From NCBI GenBank assembly GCA_009773755.1, contig WSZJ01000005.1, positions 36,132 to 100,131 on the forward strand: a DNA stretch of 64,000 nucleotides, in the 5' to 3' direction. The notes under the pieces are model-generated. The model saw only the letters and a program-made list of their open reading frames with translations. It did no database searches and was not told the origin of the DNA. Origin of the DNA: Planctomycetota bacterium. Its GTDB lineage: Bacteria > Planctomycetota > MHYJ01 > WSZJ01. Positions 26,483-35,631 of the stretch are shown piece after piece (within the stretch, counting starts at the first letter, position 1; each line of letters begins with the position of its first letter). Position numbers and translations under genes: made by a program.

Positions 26483-26581
26483 CCGGGCTGCCGAAGCCCC
26501 CAGGTCGGTCGGCCTTTCCTCAAATCTCAACACTCACCCCTCCCCCCTGCAGGATCGTACAATGGCCTTCAAGAGACCCCC

Positions 26582-26758
26582 ATGCGCGAATCCCACCTGG
26601 ACCACCTCGAGAAGGAAAAAGCCGCTCTCATCGCGCGCTTCCTTGAGCTTCAGGAACTGGCCGAGAAGACCAACGACCAGATCTACCAGCTCACGATCGA
26701 GATCGAGCGCCTCAACGCGAAGATCGGGCAGGCGCGGCAGGGCGCACCGGCGCGATGA
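26582..26758 (+). CDS. Short coiled-coil protein
   Basis: 58 residues. Almost the whole sequence is a charged heptad-like helix (LDHLEKEKAALIARFLELQ, then QIYQLTIEIERLNAKI). Its TGA overlaps the ATG of the HEAT-repeat gene (ATGA at 26755-26758), which strongly supports that it is translated. Function unknown; a small scaffold or oligomerisation partner of the downstream protein is plausible. Confidence 0.65.
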   Translation: MRESHLDHLEKEKAALIARFLELQELAEKTNDQIYQLTIEIERLNAKIGQARQGAPAR

Positions 26759-28866
26759 GCCAGCGCTTTCCCCGGCGCGCACGGCCGCTCGTTGCGGTCG
26801 CCGCCATCACGTTCGCCTCGTTCGGGGTTGCGGCGGCGTCGCATGTGGCGAAGCGTGGACCGGACCTGTACGCGCGGCTGGCGGTGCTCCAGGTCGTGCT
26901 CGCGCCGCCGGACAAGCTGCCTGAGGACGCGCTGGCGTTCCTGAAGAAATTCGGGCCGCGCGGGGTTCCGGCGATCGCTTCCCGCGCCCGGGAAGGACCC
27001 ATCCCCGACGAGTTGTTCGCAATCCTTGCGGCGTCGGCGGGAGCGGCGGAGATCGAACTCCTGGCGGCCAGCGTCGTGGGGGCCGCGGAGGCGCGCCGGA
27101 AAGATGCGCTCCAGGCCCTCGCGCGGATCCACTCCGAAGCGGCCGCGCGCGCGGCGGGACCCGCGCTCGCCGACACGTCCCCGGACGTCCGCAACGCCGC
27201 GCGGGAAGCGCTTCGAGGCCACCCCGAAAGCGTTCTCAGCGCCGCGGTCGCCGACTGCATGGGCTCCAGTTCCTTCTCGCCGGAATTCGTCGCCGAAGTG
27301 CTGGTCGACGAGGGCCTGGTCAGCGCCGCGGTCGGTCCAGTTTCGGCAGGTCTCCGGAGCGGCGAGCCGATCCGTGTGTACAACGCGCTCTACCTCGCCC
27401 GCGCCACATTCCCGCGCTTCCCGCCCGGCGCCGGACGCGAAGCCGCCCTGGTGCTCGGTATTTCGACGGCCCTTCCGCGTTTTGAACCCGGCGCCCAGTT
27501 GCTCTCGATCGAGGTGCTGGCCGCGTTGTCGGGACCTGCGGCGCTGGAGGCGCTCTGCGAGGTGGCGGCCTCGAGGAAAATGTCGGTTCCGGCACGGCTG
27601 CAGGCCATCGAAGCGCTGGGGGGGCGTCGCGACCCTCGCGTATCCGACACGCTCGACAAGCTCGTCCGCGTTGAACGAAGTGAAATGCGCGTTGCCGCGG
27701 CGGAAGCTCTGGGGCGCGTCGGGACGGAAGAGGACGCGGCACGCTGGCTGGAAAAGATCGAGCACGGGGAAGTGGACGTTGAGGAACGGGAAGCGCTCTT
27801 GCGCGCGATTTCGGTCACCGGCGCCGTGGCTCTGGCTCCGCGTCTCCTCGTTCTGTCCCGCACGGTGGATTCCGACAGGCTGCAGAAGGCGATCCAGCAG
27901 ATTGCGGCGAAGGACCCGAAGGCGTGCATTCCGTCGCTGATGGAGGAACTTTCATCCGCGCAGCCGACCCCGCTCAAATGGATCGACGATGAGCTGCGAA
28001 CCATGACCGGTCATCAGCCGCCGTGGAGCGGAACGTGGCGAACGATGGCGGCATTCGAGAAGGAGCGAGCGGCGCTCCACAAGGATTGGGCGTTCTGGTG
28101 GAATCTGAACAAGGAGAAGCCGCCCGACGAGTGGCACGTGTCGGCGCAGCGCGAGGCCGAAGCCGGGTTGCGCTCCCCCAAGGGGGTAGACCGGGCTTCG
28201 GCCGTCGTGCGGCTCGCAAAACTCTCCCCAGCGAACCTCGAGGAACGCCTCGTGCCCCTGTTCGACGACCCGGAGGAGATCGTCTGGGTCCGCGTGCAGG
28301 ACGCGCTGGCGGGCAGGCCGTCGCCGTCGGGGAACGAGGTCATCCGCGGCCGGCTTGCGGGAGGGACAGAGCGCGAGCAGGCTCGCGTCGCGCGCCTGCT
28401 GGGCCTGCGCGCCGACCCCTCCGCGGTCGATCCGCTTCTGCTGCTCCTCTCCTCTGAAAGCGCCTCCGTCCGCCGCGAGGCCGCACGCGCGCTCGGCAAA
28501 CTCTCCGACCGCCGCGTCTCGCGGCCGCTCGTGACGCTTCTCAGGGACCCCGCCAACGACGTCCGCGACGCGGCGCGCGATGCGGTTGCGGAGCTGGCCG
28601 ACCGGTCGATTGCGGCGGACCTGCTCCGGGGGCTGGACTCCGAAGACGCGGACTACAGGCTGTCGTGCATCCAGCTCCTGGGCCGCTGCGGGACGAAAGC
28701 CGCCGTGCGGCCGCTCGTCGGGTTCTTTCACGACAAGAGCCAGGCCGTGCAGGAATCCGCGATCAGCTCGTTCCAGAACCTGACCGGAATCCGCCCCTCC
28801 GTGCTCGATCCCGGCGAGCAGGAACTGCGCCGATGGGAAGAGCTGGTGGAGCGCCGCCAGAAGTGA
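26755..28866 (+). CDS. HEAT-repeat protein with N-terminal membrane anchor or signal
   Basis: 703 residues. A basic start followed by a hydrophobic stretch (VAVAAITFASFGVAAASHVA, 15-34) suggests a signal peptide or anchor. The remainder is built of helical repeats typical of HEAT/PBS-lyase-like scaffolds, for example LQAIEALGGRRDPRVSDTL, MRVAAAEALGRVGTEEDA and ASVRREAARALGKLSDRRV. Such proteins bind other proteins and have no enzymatic activity of their own. It is coupled by ATGA upstream and by GTGA to the GH57 gene downstream, forming a three-gene chain. Confidence 0.8.
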   Translation: MSQRFPRRARPLVAVAAITFASFGVAAASHVAKRGPDLYARLAVLQVVLAPPDKLPEDALAFLKKFGPRGVPAIASRAREGPIPDELFAILAASAGAAEIELLAASVVGAAEARRKDALQALARIHSEAAARAAGPALADTSPDVRNAAREALRGHPESVLSAAVADCMGSSSFSPEFVAEVLVDEGLVSAAVGPVSAGLRSGEPIRVYNALYLARATFPRFPPGAGREAALVLGISTALPRFEPGAQLLSIEVLAALSGPAALEALCEVAASRKMSVPARLQAIEALGGRRDPRVSDTLDKLVRVERSEMRVAAAEALGRVGTEEDAARWLEKIEHGEVDVEEREALLRAISVTGAVALAPRLLVLSRTVDSDRLQKAIQQIAAKDPKACIPSLMEELSSAQPTPLKWIDDELRTMTGHQPPWSGTWRTMAAFEKERAALHKDWAFWWNLNKEKPPDEWHVSAQREAEAGLRSPKGVDRASAVVRLAKLSPANLEERLVPLFDDPEEIVWVRVQDALAGRPSPSGNEVIRGRLAGGTEREQARVARLLGLRADPSAVDPLLLLLSSESASVRREAARALGKLSDRRVSRPLVTLLRDPANDVRDAARDAVAELADRSIAADLLRGLDSEDADYRLSCIQLLGRCGTKAAVRPLVGFFHDKSQAVQESAISSFQNLTGIRPSVLDPGEQELRRWEELVERRQK

Positions 28867-30983
28867 CGCGTCTCGCGCTGATCTGGCACCAGCACCAGCC
28901 GTGCTACGCCGATCTGCGGCGGGGCGAAGCGGCGATGCCGTGGGTGAGGCTGCACGGCGTGAAGGACTACTGGGGGATGCCGGCGCTGCTTCGCGAGTTC
29001 CCCGGCGTGAAGGCGCACGTCAATCTCGTGCCGGGGCTGATCCTGCAGATCGAAGCGGCGGCCGGCGGGATGCCGGACCCGTGGCTGCGCCTCGCGCGGA
29101 GACCGGCGGAGGATCTGCGACCCGAGGAACAGAAAGCCATCCTCGAAACGTTCTTCATGGCGCAAGAGGACAACCTCATCCGCGCCAACGCGCGCTTCGG
29201 CGAGCTGCTCGCGAAAGCGCGGGGCGCTGCGCGCTGGCGGCCGGAGGCGCTCTCGGCGGAGGACTGGCGCGACCTTCAGGTCTGGCACAACCTCGCGTGG
29301 TTTCACCCGCTTCTGCGCGAAGAGCACCCGTTCGTGAAAGAACTGTTCGCGAAGCAGCGCGGGTTTACGGAGGCAGAGAAGGAAGGGGTGCTGGCCGCGC
29401 AGCGCGAAGTTCTCGCGGGGCTGGTTCCCGCGCACCGCGCGATGCAGGACGCGGGGCAGATCGAAATCACGACCACGCCGTACTGGCACCCGATTCTCCC
29501 GCTTCTCTGCCGCATGGAAAGCGCGCGGGTCGCGATGACGAACGTCGTGCTCCCGAAGGCCCCCGCGCTCGACATGGAGGACGACGCCCGTGCTCATCTC
29601 GCCCGCGCCGTCGCGCTCTACCGGGACCGCTTCGGCCGCGACCCGCGCGGCCTCTGGCCGAGCGAGGGCTCGGTTTCGCCGGAGATGGTGCCGCTTGTCG
29701 AGGAAGCGGGTTTCCGGTGGATGGCGTCGGACGAGGGGGTGCTCGAGGCGTCGCTGGGCGCCGACTTTCACCGCGACGCGCGCGGCCTTTATGCGCCCTG
29801 GCTCGCCGGCGAAAAACTCGCGATGGTATTCCGCGACCACGCGGTCTCCGACCTCGTAGGGTTCGAGTACAAGCGCGCGAAAGCGGAGGAAGCCGCGCAC
29901 GACCTCGTCGCGCGGATCCGGGCCGCCGGCCCCGACGCCCTCGTCACGCTCGCTCTCGACGGCGAAAACGCGTGGGAGCATTACCCCGGACTCGGCGTCC
30001 CGTTCCTGCGCGCGTTCTACCGGCGGCTTGAAGACGCGAAGGACATCCGTACGGTCCTCCTCGGCGACGAGCTCGCCGCCCGTCCGCCCACCCGCCCGCT
30101 CAAACGCCTCTGGTCCGGCTCGTGGATCCACCGTAACTTCCAGATCTGGGTCGGCCACCCCGAGGACAACGCGGGCTGGGAACTGCTCGGCCAGGCCCGG
30201 GCATCGCTGCTGGCCGCGACAACGGCCGCCGGCTGCGATCCGCGAGTCGATCCGCCGCCGAAAGCGCTGGCTTCGATCGCGCAGGACGGCCTCGCGGCCG
30301 CCTGGGAATCGATGTTCGCGGCGGAAGGGAGCGACTGGTTCTGGTGGTTCGGGGAAGAGCACTACAGCCCGATCGCGGGGATTTTCGACGCGCTCTTCCG
30401 TGCCCATCTCCAGAACGTCTACTCCGCGCTCGGCCTCCCGGCCCCCGCCGCGCTCCTGCGCCCGATCAAGGGCACCGCAGCCCCGGCGCCTTCGTGGACG
30501 CAACCGTGGGCGCTTCTCGACGTGAAGATCGACGGCCGCCGCTCGGACTACTACGAATGGATCAGCGCCGGCCACTACAACGCCGCGAAGGACACCGACG
30601 TCATGGACCGCTCGTCCGCCTGGATCCGCGACGTGTTCTTCGGATTCGACCGCAGGCACCTGCTCGTCCGGGTGGACGCTTCCGGCCCCGCGAAGGAAGG
30701 GCTTTTGACGCGCTGCGTCAATCTCATCTTCATGAACACCGACCGCCAGACCGTCACCATCGGCGCCGGCGGCAAGGCGTCCGGCTGCGGCGCCACGGCC
30801 GCCGCGGGCGACATCCTCGAAATCGCCGTTCCCCTCCGCGAGCTCGACCTCGTCCCCGGAGAAAACCTCGAGTTCTTCGTCGAAGCGGCCGCCGGCCCGG
30901 CGTCGCAGCGGGTGCCGGCGAGGATGCCCATTTCTGTAAAGGTGCCTGCGGAAGAGGATGAGAGGGTTCACTGGCTCGTCTGA
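28863..30983 (+). CDS. Glycoside hydrolase family 57 protein
   Basis: 706 residues from GTG 28863, which overlaps the HEAT gene stop. Conserved GH57 regions are visible: region 1 LIWHQHQPCYAD at residue 5, region 3 GLWPSEGSVSPEM near 262 with the likely nucleophile Glu, and region 4 LALDGENAWEHYPG near 363 with the acid Asp. SGSWIHRNFQIWVGHPED near 417 is common in alpha-amylase/4-alpha-glucanotransferase-type members. The C-terminal ~200 residues are beta-rich and may bind glucan. No signal peptide, so it probably acts on cytoplasmic glycogen together with glgA and galT downstream. Confidence 0.85.
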   Translation: MTRLALIWHQHQPCYADLRRGEAAMPWVRLHGVKDYWGMPALLREFPGVKAHVNLVPGLILQIEAAAGGMPDPWLRLARRPAEDLRPEEQKAILETFFMAQEDNLIRANARFGELLAKARGAARWRPEALSAEDWRDLQVWHNLAWFHPLLREEHPFVKELFAKQRGFTEAEKEGVLAAQREVLAGLVPAHRAMQDAGQIEITTTPYWHPILPLLCRMESARVAMTNVVLPKAPALDMEDDARAHLARAVALYRDRFGRDPRGLWPSEGSVSPEMVPLVEEAGFRWMASDEGVLEASLGADFHRDARGLYAPWLAGEKLAMVFRDHAVSDLVGFEYKRAKAEEAAHDLVARIRAAGPDALVTLALDGENAWEHYPGLGVPFLRAFYRRLEDAKDIRTVLLGDELAARPPTRPLKRLWSGSWIHRNFQIWVGHPEDNAGWELLGQARASLLAATTAAGCDPRVDPPPKALASIAQDGLAAAWESMFAAEGSDWFWWFGEEHYSPIAGIFDALFRAHLQNVYSALGLPAPAALLRPIKGTAAPAPSWTQPWALLDVKIDGRRSDYYEWISAGHYNAAKDTDVMDRSSAWIRDVFFGFDRRHLLVRVDASGPAKEGLLTRCVNLIFMNTDRQTVTIGAGGKASGCGATAAAGDILEIAVPLRELDLVPGENLEFFVEAAAGPASQRVPARMPISVKVPAEEDERVHWLV

Positions 30984-31574
30984 GCGTCGGAGAGGGAGTG
31001 AAGCTGGAGTGTATTGCCGGTATTGCAATAACCTTCGAGGGCGACTCGAAAAGGCAAATTCAAAACGGCGAAACGCAAAGCCAAACGCCAAAGTCAAAGA
31101 GGAGAAAAAAATCCGCCCAAAGCCGCCGCCCGGCAAGCCATTCGACATCAGCGAACGGACGAATCGGTTCGCGCTTCGTGCGCTGAGCGCCATGATCCGC
31201 CGCATCGACAAAGCTGCCTGACTTGTTCTTTGCCTCTTGTCGTTTGCTTGGGGGTTCTCCTTTTTGCCTTTGCCGTTTCCCGCTTAGCCTTAGCCGTTTC
31301 CCGCGGCCGATGCGGAACGCAGGGGGCCTCCCGGGCGGCCCCGCAATATCGGCCATGCACCCGTAAAGCCTCCGGGTCAATGCCCTATCCGTTTTGATCC
31401 GTTTTCATCCGCGACCTCCGCCGTTCCTATCGCCTTTGTTTTCATCCCTTCTCTTTGAAGCGGAAGTACCACGGGATGAAAAAAAGGATAGAAACGTCGA
31501 GGGTCGCGGATAAGAACGGATGGAAACGGATAGGGCGTCCCCCCAGGCCCGGACGCATTCCGTATCATCCCCCC
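30984..31574. other. 591-nt gene-free stretch with two repeat blocks
   Basis: No convincing coding region; the short frames here run through low-complexity repeats. About 31030-31110 is rich in six-nucleotide words (GCGAAAC, GCAAAG, CCAAAC) and about 31220-31310 carries their complements (GCCTTT, GCCGTTT), giving a weak long inverted repeat. A second, clearer palindrome occupies 31382-31536. Between the two blocks a GC-rich segment (31110-31220) shows nothing I can name. Confidence 0.6.
31382..31536. repeat. Quasi-palindrome E with ten-nucleotide words
   Basis: Arms 31382-31449 and 31473-31536 around a ~23-nt loop. The left arm repeats ATCCGTTTTG/ATCCGTTTTC and the right arm repeats CGGATNNNAA at the same 10-nt spacing. 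Outer 35 nt pair with few mismatches, most of them transitions; the inner part pairs more loosely but ends in perfect TTTTCATCCC/GGGATGAAAA. It lies 38 nt before the sugar dehydrogenase ATG. Confidence 0.75.
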
Positions 31575-32756
31575 ATGCGCCGCTTCCTCGCCGCCCTGCT
31601 CCTCGTCGTCCTCGTCGCCTGCGACTCCAAGGGAGACGGTTCGTCGCACGACGGGCTGCGCGACAAGCCACCCGCCGAGACGCTGCCCCGCGTCAGAATG
31701 CTCGACGCGTTCCCGAAACTCGAATTCGACAAGCCGGTCTGGCTGACAACGCCTCCTGACGGGACGAAGCGGCTCTTCGTCGTCGAGCAGGACGGCCGCG
31801 TGTCGTGGTTCCACACGGAGCCGGCGCCGGACAAGGCGACGCGCTTCCTCGACATTTCGTCGAAGACGTTCCGCGGGCATACCGAGGAGGGGCTGCTCGC
31901 CCTCGCGTTCCACCCGAAGTACAAGGAGAACGGTTTGTTCTTCGTCTGGTACACCGCGAACAAACCGCGCCGCCACATCCTCTCGCGCTTCAAGGTCTCG
32001 AAGTCCGACGCCGGCAAGGCCGACCCCGCTTCCGAGACGATTCTCTGCGAGATCGACAAACCCTACGGCAATCACAACGGCGCCACCGTGCTCTTCGGCC
32101 CGGACGGCTTCCTCTATTTCTCGGTGGGCGACGGCGGCGCGGGCGGGGATCCGCAGAAGAACGGCCAGAACCTGGGCTCGTGGCTCGCGAAAGTCCACCG
32201 GATCGACGTGGACCGCCCGGACGGAAAGAAGCCGTACTCGATTCCGAAGGACAACCCGTTCGCGAAAGAGGCGGGCGCGCGGCCCGAGACGTGGGCCTAC
32301 GGGCTGCGAAACATCTGGCGCATGTCCTTCGACCGCCAGACCGGGGAGCTCTGGGGCGGCGACGTCGGGCAGGACAAGTACGAGGAGGTCGATCTGATCG
32401 TGAAGGGCGGCAACTACGGCTGGCGGATCCGCGAAGGACTGCATGGATTCGGCAGCGAGACGGCGAAGTCCGCGCTCATCGACCCTGTGATCGAGTACGG
32501 GCGAAAGGACGGCGCGTCGATTACGGGCGGGTACGTGTATCGCGGGAAGGCGATGAAGGACCTGATCGGCGCGTACCTCTACGCCGACTACGTGCTCGGC
32601 ACGATCTGGGCGCTTCGCTACGACGGCAAGAAGGTGACCGCGTGGAAGGAAGTCCTCCGCCAGCCGAAGAACATCGCGAGTTTCGGCGAGGACTGGGATG
32701 GCGAACTCTACGTGACGTGCTTCGACGGGAAGATCTACAGGCTCGCGACGGAATAG
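31575..32756 (+). CDS. PQQ-dependent sugar (glucose/sorbosone) dehydrogenase-like lipoprotein
   Basis: 393 residues. A lipoprotein signal peptide with lipobox LVVLVAC puts Cys near residue 16. The rest is a six-bladed beta-propeller of the soluble glucose dehydrogenase/HHIP-like family: PVWLTTPPDG, LLALAFHPKY, LSRF, GPDGFLYFSVGDGG, WAYGLRNIWRMSFD, GGNYGWRIREG and GGYVYRGK. Family members oxidise sugars with PQQ in the periplasm; the actual substrate and PQQ dependence are not provable here. Lgt, whose gene starts this window, would lipidate it. Confidence 0.85.
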   Translation: MRRFLAALLLVVLVACDSKGDGSSHDGLRDKPPAETLPRVRMLDAFPKLEFDKPVWLTTPPDGTKRLFVVEQDGRVSWFHTEPAPDKATRFLDISSKTFRGHTEEGLLALAFHPKYKENGLFFVWYTANKPRRHILSRFKVSKSDAGKADPASETILCEIDKPYGNHNGATVLFGPDGFLYFSVGDGGAGGDPQKNGQNLGSWLAKVHRIDVDRPDGKKPYSIPKDNPFAKEAGARPETWAYGLRNIWRMSFDRQTGELWGGDVGQDKYEEVDLIVKGGNYGWRIREGLHGFGSETAKSALIDPVIEYGRKDGASITGGYVYRGKAMKDLIGAYLYADYVLGTIWALRYDGKKVTAWKEVLRQPKNIASFGEDWDGELYVTCFDGKIYRLATE

Positions 32757-32812
32757 ACGCAGAGTGCGCCCTTCTCCGCTCCGCGCGCTGCTGCTAGCAT
32801 CCCCGCCACACC

Positions 32813-33814
32813 ATGCCTGAACTCCGCAAGGATCCCGTCGTCGGCCGCTGGGTGATCGTCGCCTCCGAGCGCGCCCAGCGCCCCAACGACTACCGGCCGG
32901 CCGCACCGGCGACGCGAAGCGGGCCCTGCGCGTTCTGCGAGGGGCACGAGGGGACCACGCCGCAGGAGATCCTGGCGATCCGGCCGAGGGGCGGCCCGCG
33001 CGACAGCAAGGGCTGGCACGCGCGCGTCGTCCCGAACAAATTCCCGGCGCTGCGGATCGAAGGCGAGCTCAACAGGCGCGGCGAGGGGCTCTACGACCTC
33101 ATGAACGGCGTCGGCGCCCACGAGGTCGTCATCGAGGCGCCCCAGCACCTTCTCTCCATCACCGAACTCCCCGTCAGCGGCGTCCGCAACGTCCTCTGGC
33201 TCTTCCGCGAACGCATGGCCGACCTCAAGCGCGACCAGCGCTTCGCTTACGCCATGGTCTTCAAGAACCAGGGGGAAGCGGCGGGCGCGTCGATGGAACA
33301 TTCTCACTCGCAGATCATCGTGACGCCGATCGTCCCTCTCCTCGTCGAGGAAGAAATGCGCGGCGCGAAGAAGTACCACGAATTCCGCGACCGCTGCCTC
33401 TTCTGCGACATCGTCGAGCAGGAAGTCCGCCAGCAGGAACGGCTGGTACTCGAGGACAAGAACTTCGTCGCCATCGAGCCGTTCGCGAGCCGGTTCGCGT
33501 TCGAGACGTGGATCCTCCCGCGCCCGCACCTCGGGCGCTTCGAGGAAACCCCCGACGACCTCCTCGGCGAGCTCGCGCAGGTCCTGCGCACCACGCTTCG
33601 CAGGATCGAATCCGCGCTCGCCGCGCCCGCGTACAATATGGTGATCCACACGACGCCGTTCTCGACGGCCAGCGCGCCTTATTACCACTGGCACATCGAG
33701 ATCATTCCGCGAATAACGAGAGTCGCGGGGTTTGAGTGGGGAAGCGGTTTCTACATCAACACTGTGCCGCCTGAAGAGGCGGCGAAGTTCCTCAGGGAAG
33801 TGCAGGAGTCTTAA
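32813..33814 (+). CDS. galT: Galactose-1-phosphate uridylyltransferase
   Basis: 333 residues, normal for the family. Exchanges UDP between UDP-glucose and galactose-1-phosphate (Leloir pathway). Visible: PVVGRWVIVASERAQRP at 9-25, zinc site CAFC near 43 with a second CLFC near 199, and the active-site HIT motif HSHSQ near 164 with the preceding NQGEAAGAS. YHWHIEI near 285 is the second His motif. It sits between the sugar dehydrogenase and glgA, with the latter only 117 nt downstream. A palindrome begins right after its TAA. Confidence 0.92.
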   Translation: MPELRKDPVVGRWVIVASERAQRPNDYRPAAPATRSGPCAFCEGHEGTTPQEILAIRPRGGPRDSKGWHARVVPNKFPALRIEGELNRRGEGLYDLMNGVGAHEVVIEAPQHLLSITELPVSGVRNVLWLFRERMADLKRDQRFAYAMVFKNQGEAAGASMEHSHSQIIVTPIVPLLVEEEMRGAKKYHEFRDRCLFCDIVEQEVRQQERLVLEDKNFVAIEPFASRFAFETWILPRPHLGRFEETPDDLLGELAQVLRTTLRRIESALAAPAYNMVIHTTPFSTASAPYYHWHIEIIPRITRVAGFEWGSGFYINTVPPEEAAKFLREVQES

Positions 33815-33923
33815 GGAAAAACGGCAGGGGATGGGGTCACGGCATCGTGGCCCCATCCCCATCCCAAGCCCCAGCCCCCCCGAACCCAAGCCCGGATGTT
33901 CCCCATCCCCTGCCGTTTTCCCC
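33815..33923. repeat. Quasi-palindrome F between galT and glgA
   Basis: Arms GGAAAAACGGCAGGGGATGG(GG) at 33815-33836 and its complement at 33901-33923, with one mismatch. It starts at the base after the galT stop and ends 8 nt before the glgA ATG. The interior is C-rich with CCCCATCC-type words. It occupies essentially the whole intergenic gap and could modulate read-through into glgA. Confidence 0.8.
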
Positions 33924-33931
33924 CACAAACA

Positions 33932-35362
33932 ATGTTCATCCTCCACGCCTCTTCGGAAATCGCTCCGTTCGCCAAAACCGGCGGGCTCGGCGACGTCGTC
34001 GGCGGAATTGCGCGGCCGCTGGAGAAGCTCGGTCACCACGTCGCGGCGATCATGCCGCTCTATCGCAGGGTCCGCGACGCCCGCCGGGCGATGAAGGTCG
34101 CGTGCGAGTTCAACGTGAAGTGCGGCGAAACGACGCGCCGGGTGCGCGTCTGGCGCACGGATATCCCGGACGGCGAGTTCTTCTTCGTCGAGCAGAACGA
34201 ACTCTTCGACCGCGAAGGACTCTACGGCGGCGGGATGGGCGACTACCCCGACAACGCGGAGCGTTTTTCGCTGTTCAGCCGCGCGACGCTGCAGGCGATC
34301 ACGACGCTCAAACTCCCCGTCGACGTCATCCACGCACACGACTGGCAGGCCGCGCTCATCCCCGTCTACCTCAAGACGACCCACGCGCAGAACCCCGCGC
34401 TCTCGCGTATCCGGACGCTCTTCACCATCCACAACCTCGCCTACCAGGGCGTCTTCCCGTCCCACTTCATGCACGTCGCCGCGCTCGACTGGTCGCTCTT
34501 CAACTGGAAGAAACTCGAGTTCTGGGGCTCGATCAATTTCATGAAAGGCGGGCTGGTCTTCGCGGACCGGATCACCACGGTTTCGCCTCAATACGCGCGG
34601 GAAATCCAGTCGCGCGAGCTGGGAAGCGGCCTCGAGGGCGTTCTGAAGGACCGCGGCGCCGACGTCTCCGGCATCCTGAACGGCGTCGACACCGAAGAAT
34701 GGAACCCCGCAAAGGACAAGCTCATCCCGGCGCGCTTCACGGCCGCGGATCTCAAGGGCAAGGCCGCCTGCCGCGCGCACCTGCGCCGCCGCCGCGGCCT
34801 GCCGGAATCGCCCGCGCCGCTCTTCGGCGTCGTATCGCGGCTCGTCGCCCAGAAAGGGATCGATATTCTCGTCGAGTCGCTCGCGGAGATCGTCTCGATG
34901 GAAGCTCAAGTCGTCATTCTCGGCCAGGGAGACGACGCCCTCCAGCGAACCCTCGTCGCCGCGGCGCAGCGCTGGCCGCGCCAGGTCGCCGTGCAGATCG
35001 GCTTCGACGACCGGCTGGCGCACGAGATCACCGCGGGCGCCGACGCGCTTCTCATGCCCTCGCGCTGGGAACCCTGCGGCCTCTCCCAGATGTACGCGCA
35101 GCTCTACGGGACCCTTCCGGTCGTGCGTCGCACCGGCGGACTCGCCGATTCGGTGGTGGACGGCGCGACGGGATTTGTGTTCGAGGAAGCGGCGATGGCG
35201 GGGCTTGTGCGCGGCGTGCGGCGTGCGATCGAGGCGTGGCGGAGCCCGGCGACGTGGGGCGCGATGGTGCAGGCGGCGATGAAGCTGGACTGGTCGTGGG
35301 AACGGAGCGCTAAAGAGTATGCCGCGCTTTATGAGAAGGTCGTGGGCGTGACTCGCTCTTGA
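33932..35362 (+). CDS. glgA: Glycogen synthase (ADP-glucose type)
   Basis: 476 residues from ATG 33932; an earlier ATG would translate palindrome F. GT-B fold, family GT5: KTGGLGDV near residue 15 binds ADP-glucose, HAHDWQAAL lies near 130, and the C-terminal SRWEPCGLSQMYAQLYGTLP near 378 contains the conserved E-x-x-G nucleotide-sugar loop (written here in two parts: SRWEPCGLSQ, MYAQLYGTLP). It elongates alpha-1,4-glucan in the cytoplasm. The neighbours galT, GH57 and DUF4912 form a glycogen-related cluster seen in other phyla. Confidence 0.93.
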   Translation: MFILHASSEIAPFAKTGGLGDVVGGIARPLEKLGHHVAAIMPLYRRVRDARRAMKVACEFNVKCGETTRRVRVWRTDIPDGEFFFVEQNELFDREGLYGGGMGDYPDNAERFSLFSRATLQAITTLKLPVDVIHAHDWQAALIPVYLKTTHAQNPALSRIRTLFTIHNLAYQGVFPSHFMHVAALDWSLFNWKKLEFWGSINFMKGGLVFADRITTVSPQYAREIQSRELGSGLEGVLKDRGADVSGILNGVDTEEWNPAKDKLIPARFTAADLKGKAACRAHLRRRRGLPESPAPLFGVVSRLVAQKGIDILVESLAEIVSMEAQVVILGQGDDALQRTLVAAAQRWPRQVAVQIGFDDRLAHEITAGADALLMPSRWEPCGLSQMYAQLYGTLPVVRRTGGLADSVVDGATGFVFEEAAMAGLVRGVRRAIEAWRSPATWGAMVQAAMKLDWSWERSAKEYAALYEKVVGVTRS

Positions 35363-35597
35363 GTTTGGAGTTGGGAGTTCCGGATGTTGAGATCCGGGTT
35401 CCGCGTTCCGAGTTCCGGGTGGGGTTGGGAGTTCCGAGTTGCGCGTTGTTGAGTAAGTTGGGTGTTGCAGGTCGAGTCGAGTTGTTCCCCGCAACCAGCG
35501 ATGCCCTCAACAACCCGAGACCCGGAACGCCGGACCCCACTCGGAACCCGGAACGCGGAACCCTGAACTCAACTTCCGGAACTCCAAACTCTCAACC
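35363..35597. repeat. Long quasi-palindrome G of seven-nucleotide GTTCCGN words
   Basis: Left arm about 35363-35455, right arm 35504-35597, starting directly after the glgA TGA. Each arm is a run of degenerate heptamers (GTTCCGC, GTTCCGA, GTTCCGG, GTTGGGA), and the opposite arm carries the complements in matching order, so the two ~93-nt arms pair over most of their length. The same ~60-nt unit reappears at 39531-39600. No protein is encoded. Confidence 0.8.
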
Positions 35598-35631
35598 CCC
35601 ACCGTTGCGGCGACTCGACCGCCCCCATACC

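Noticed and set aside
30958..31221. 87-codon plus-strand frame with Lys/Pro-rich product
   Set aside because: It overlaps the GH57 end and crosses the hexamer repeat D; composition is that of the repeat.
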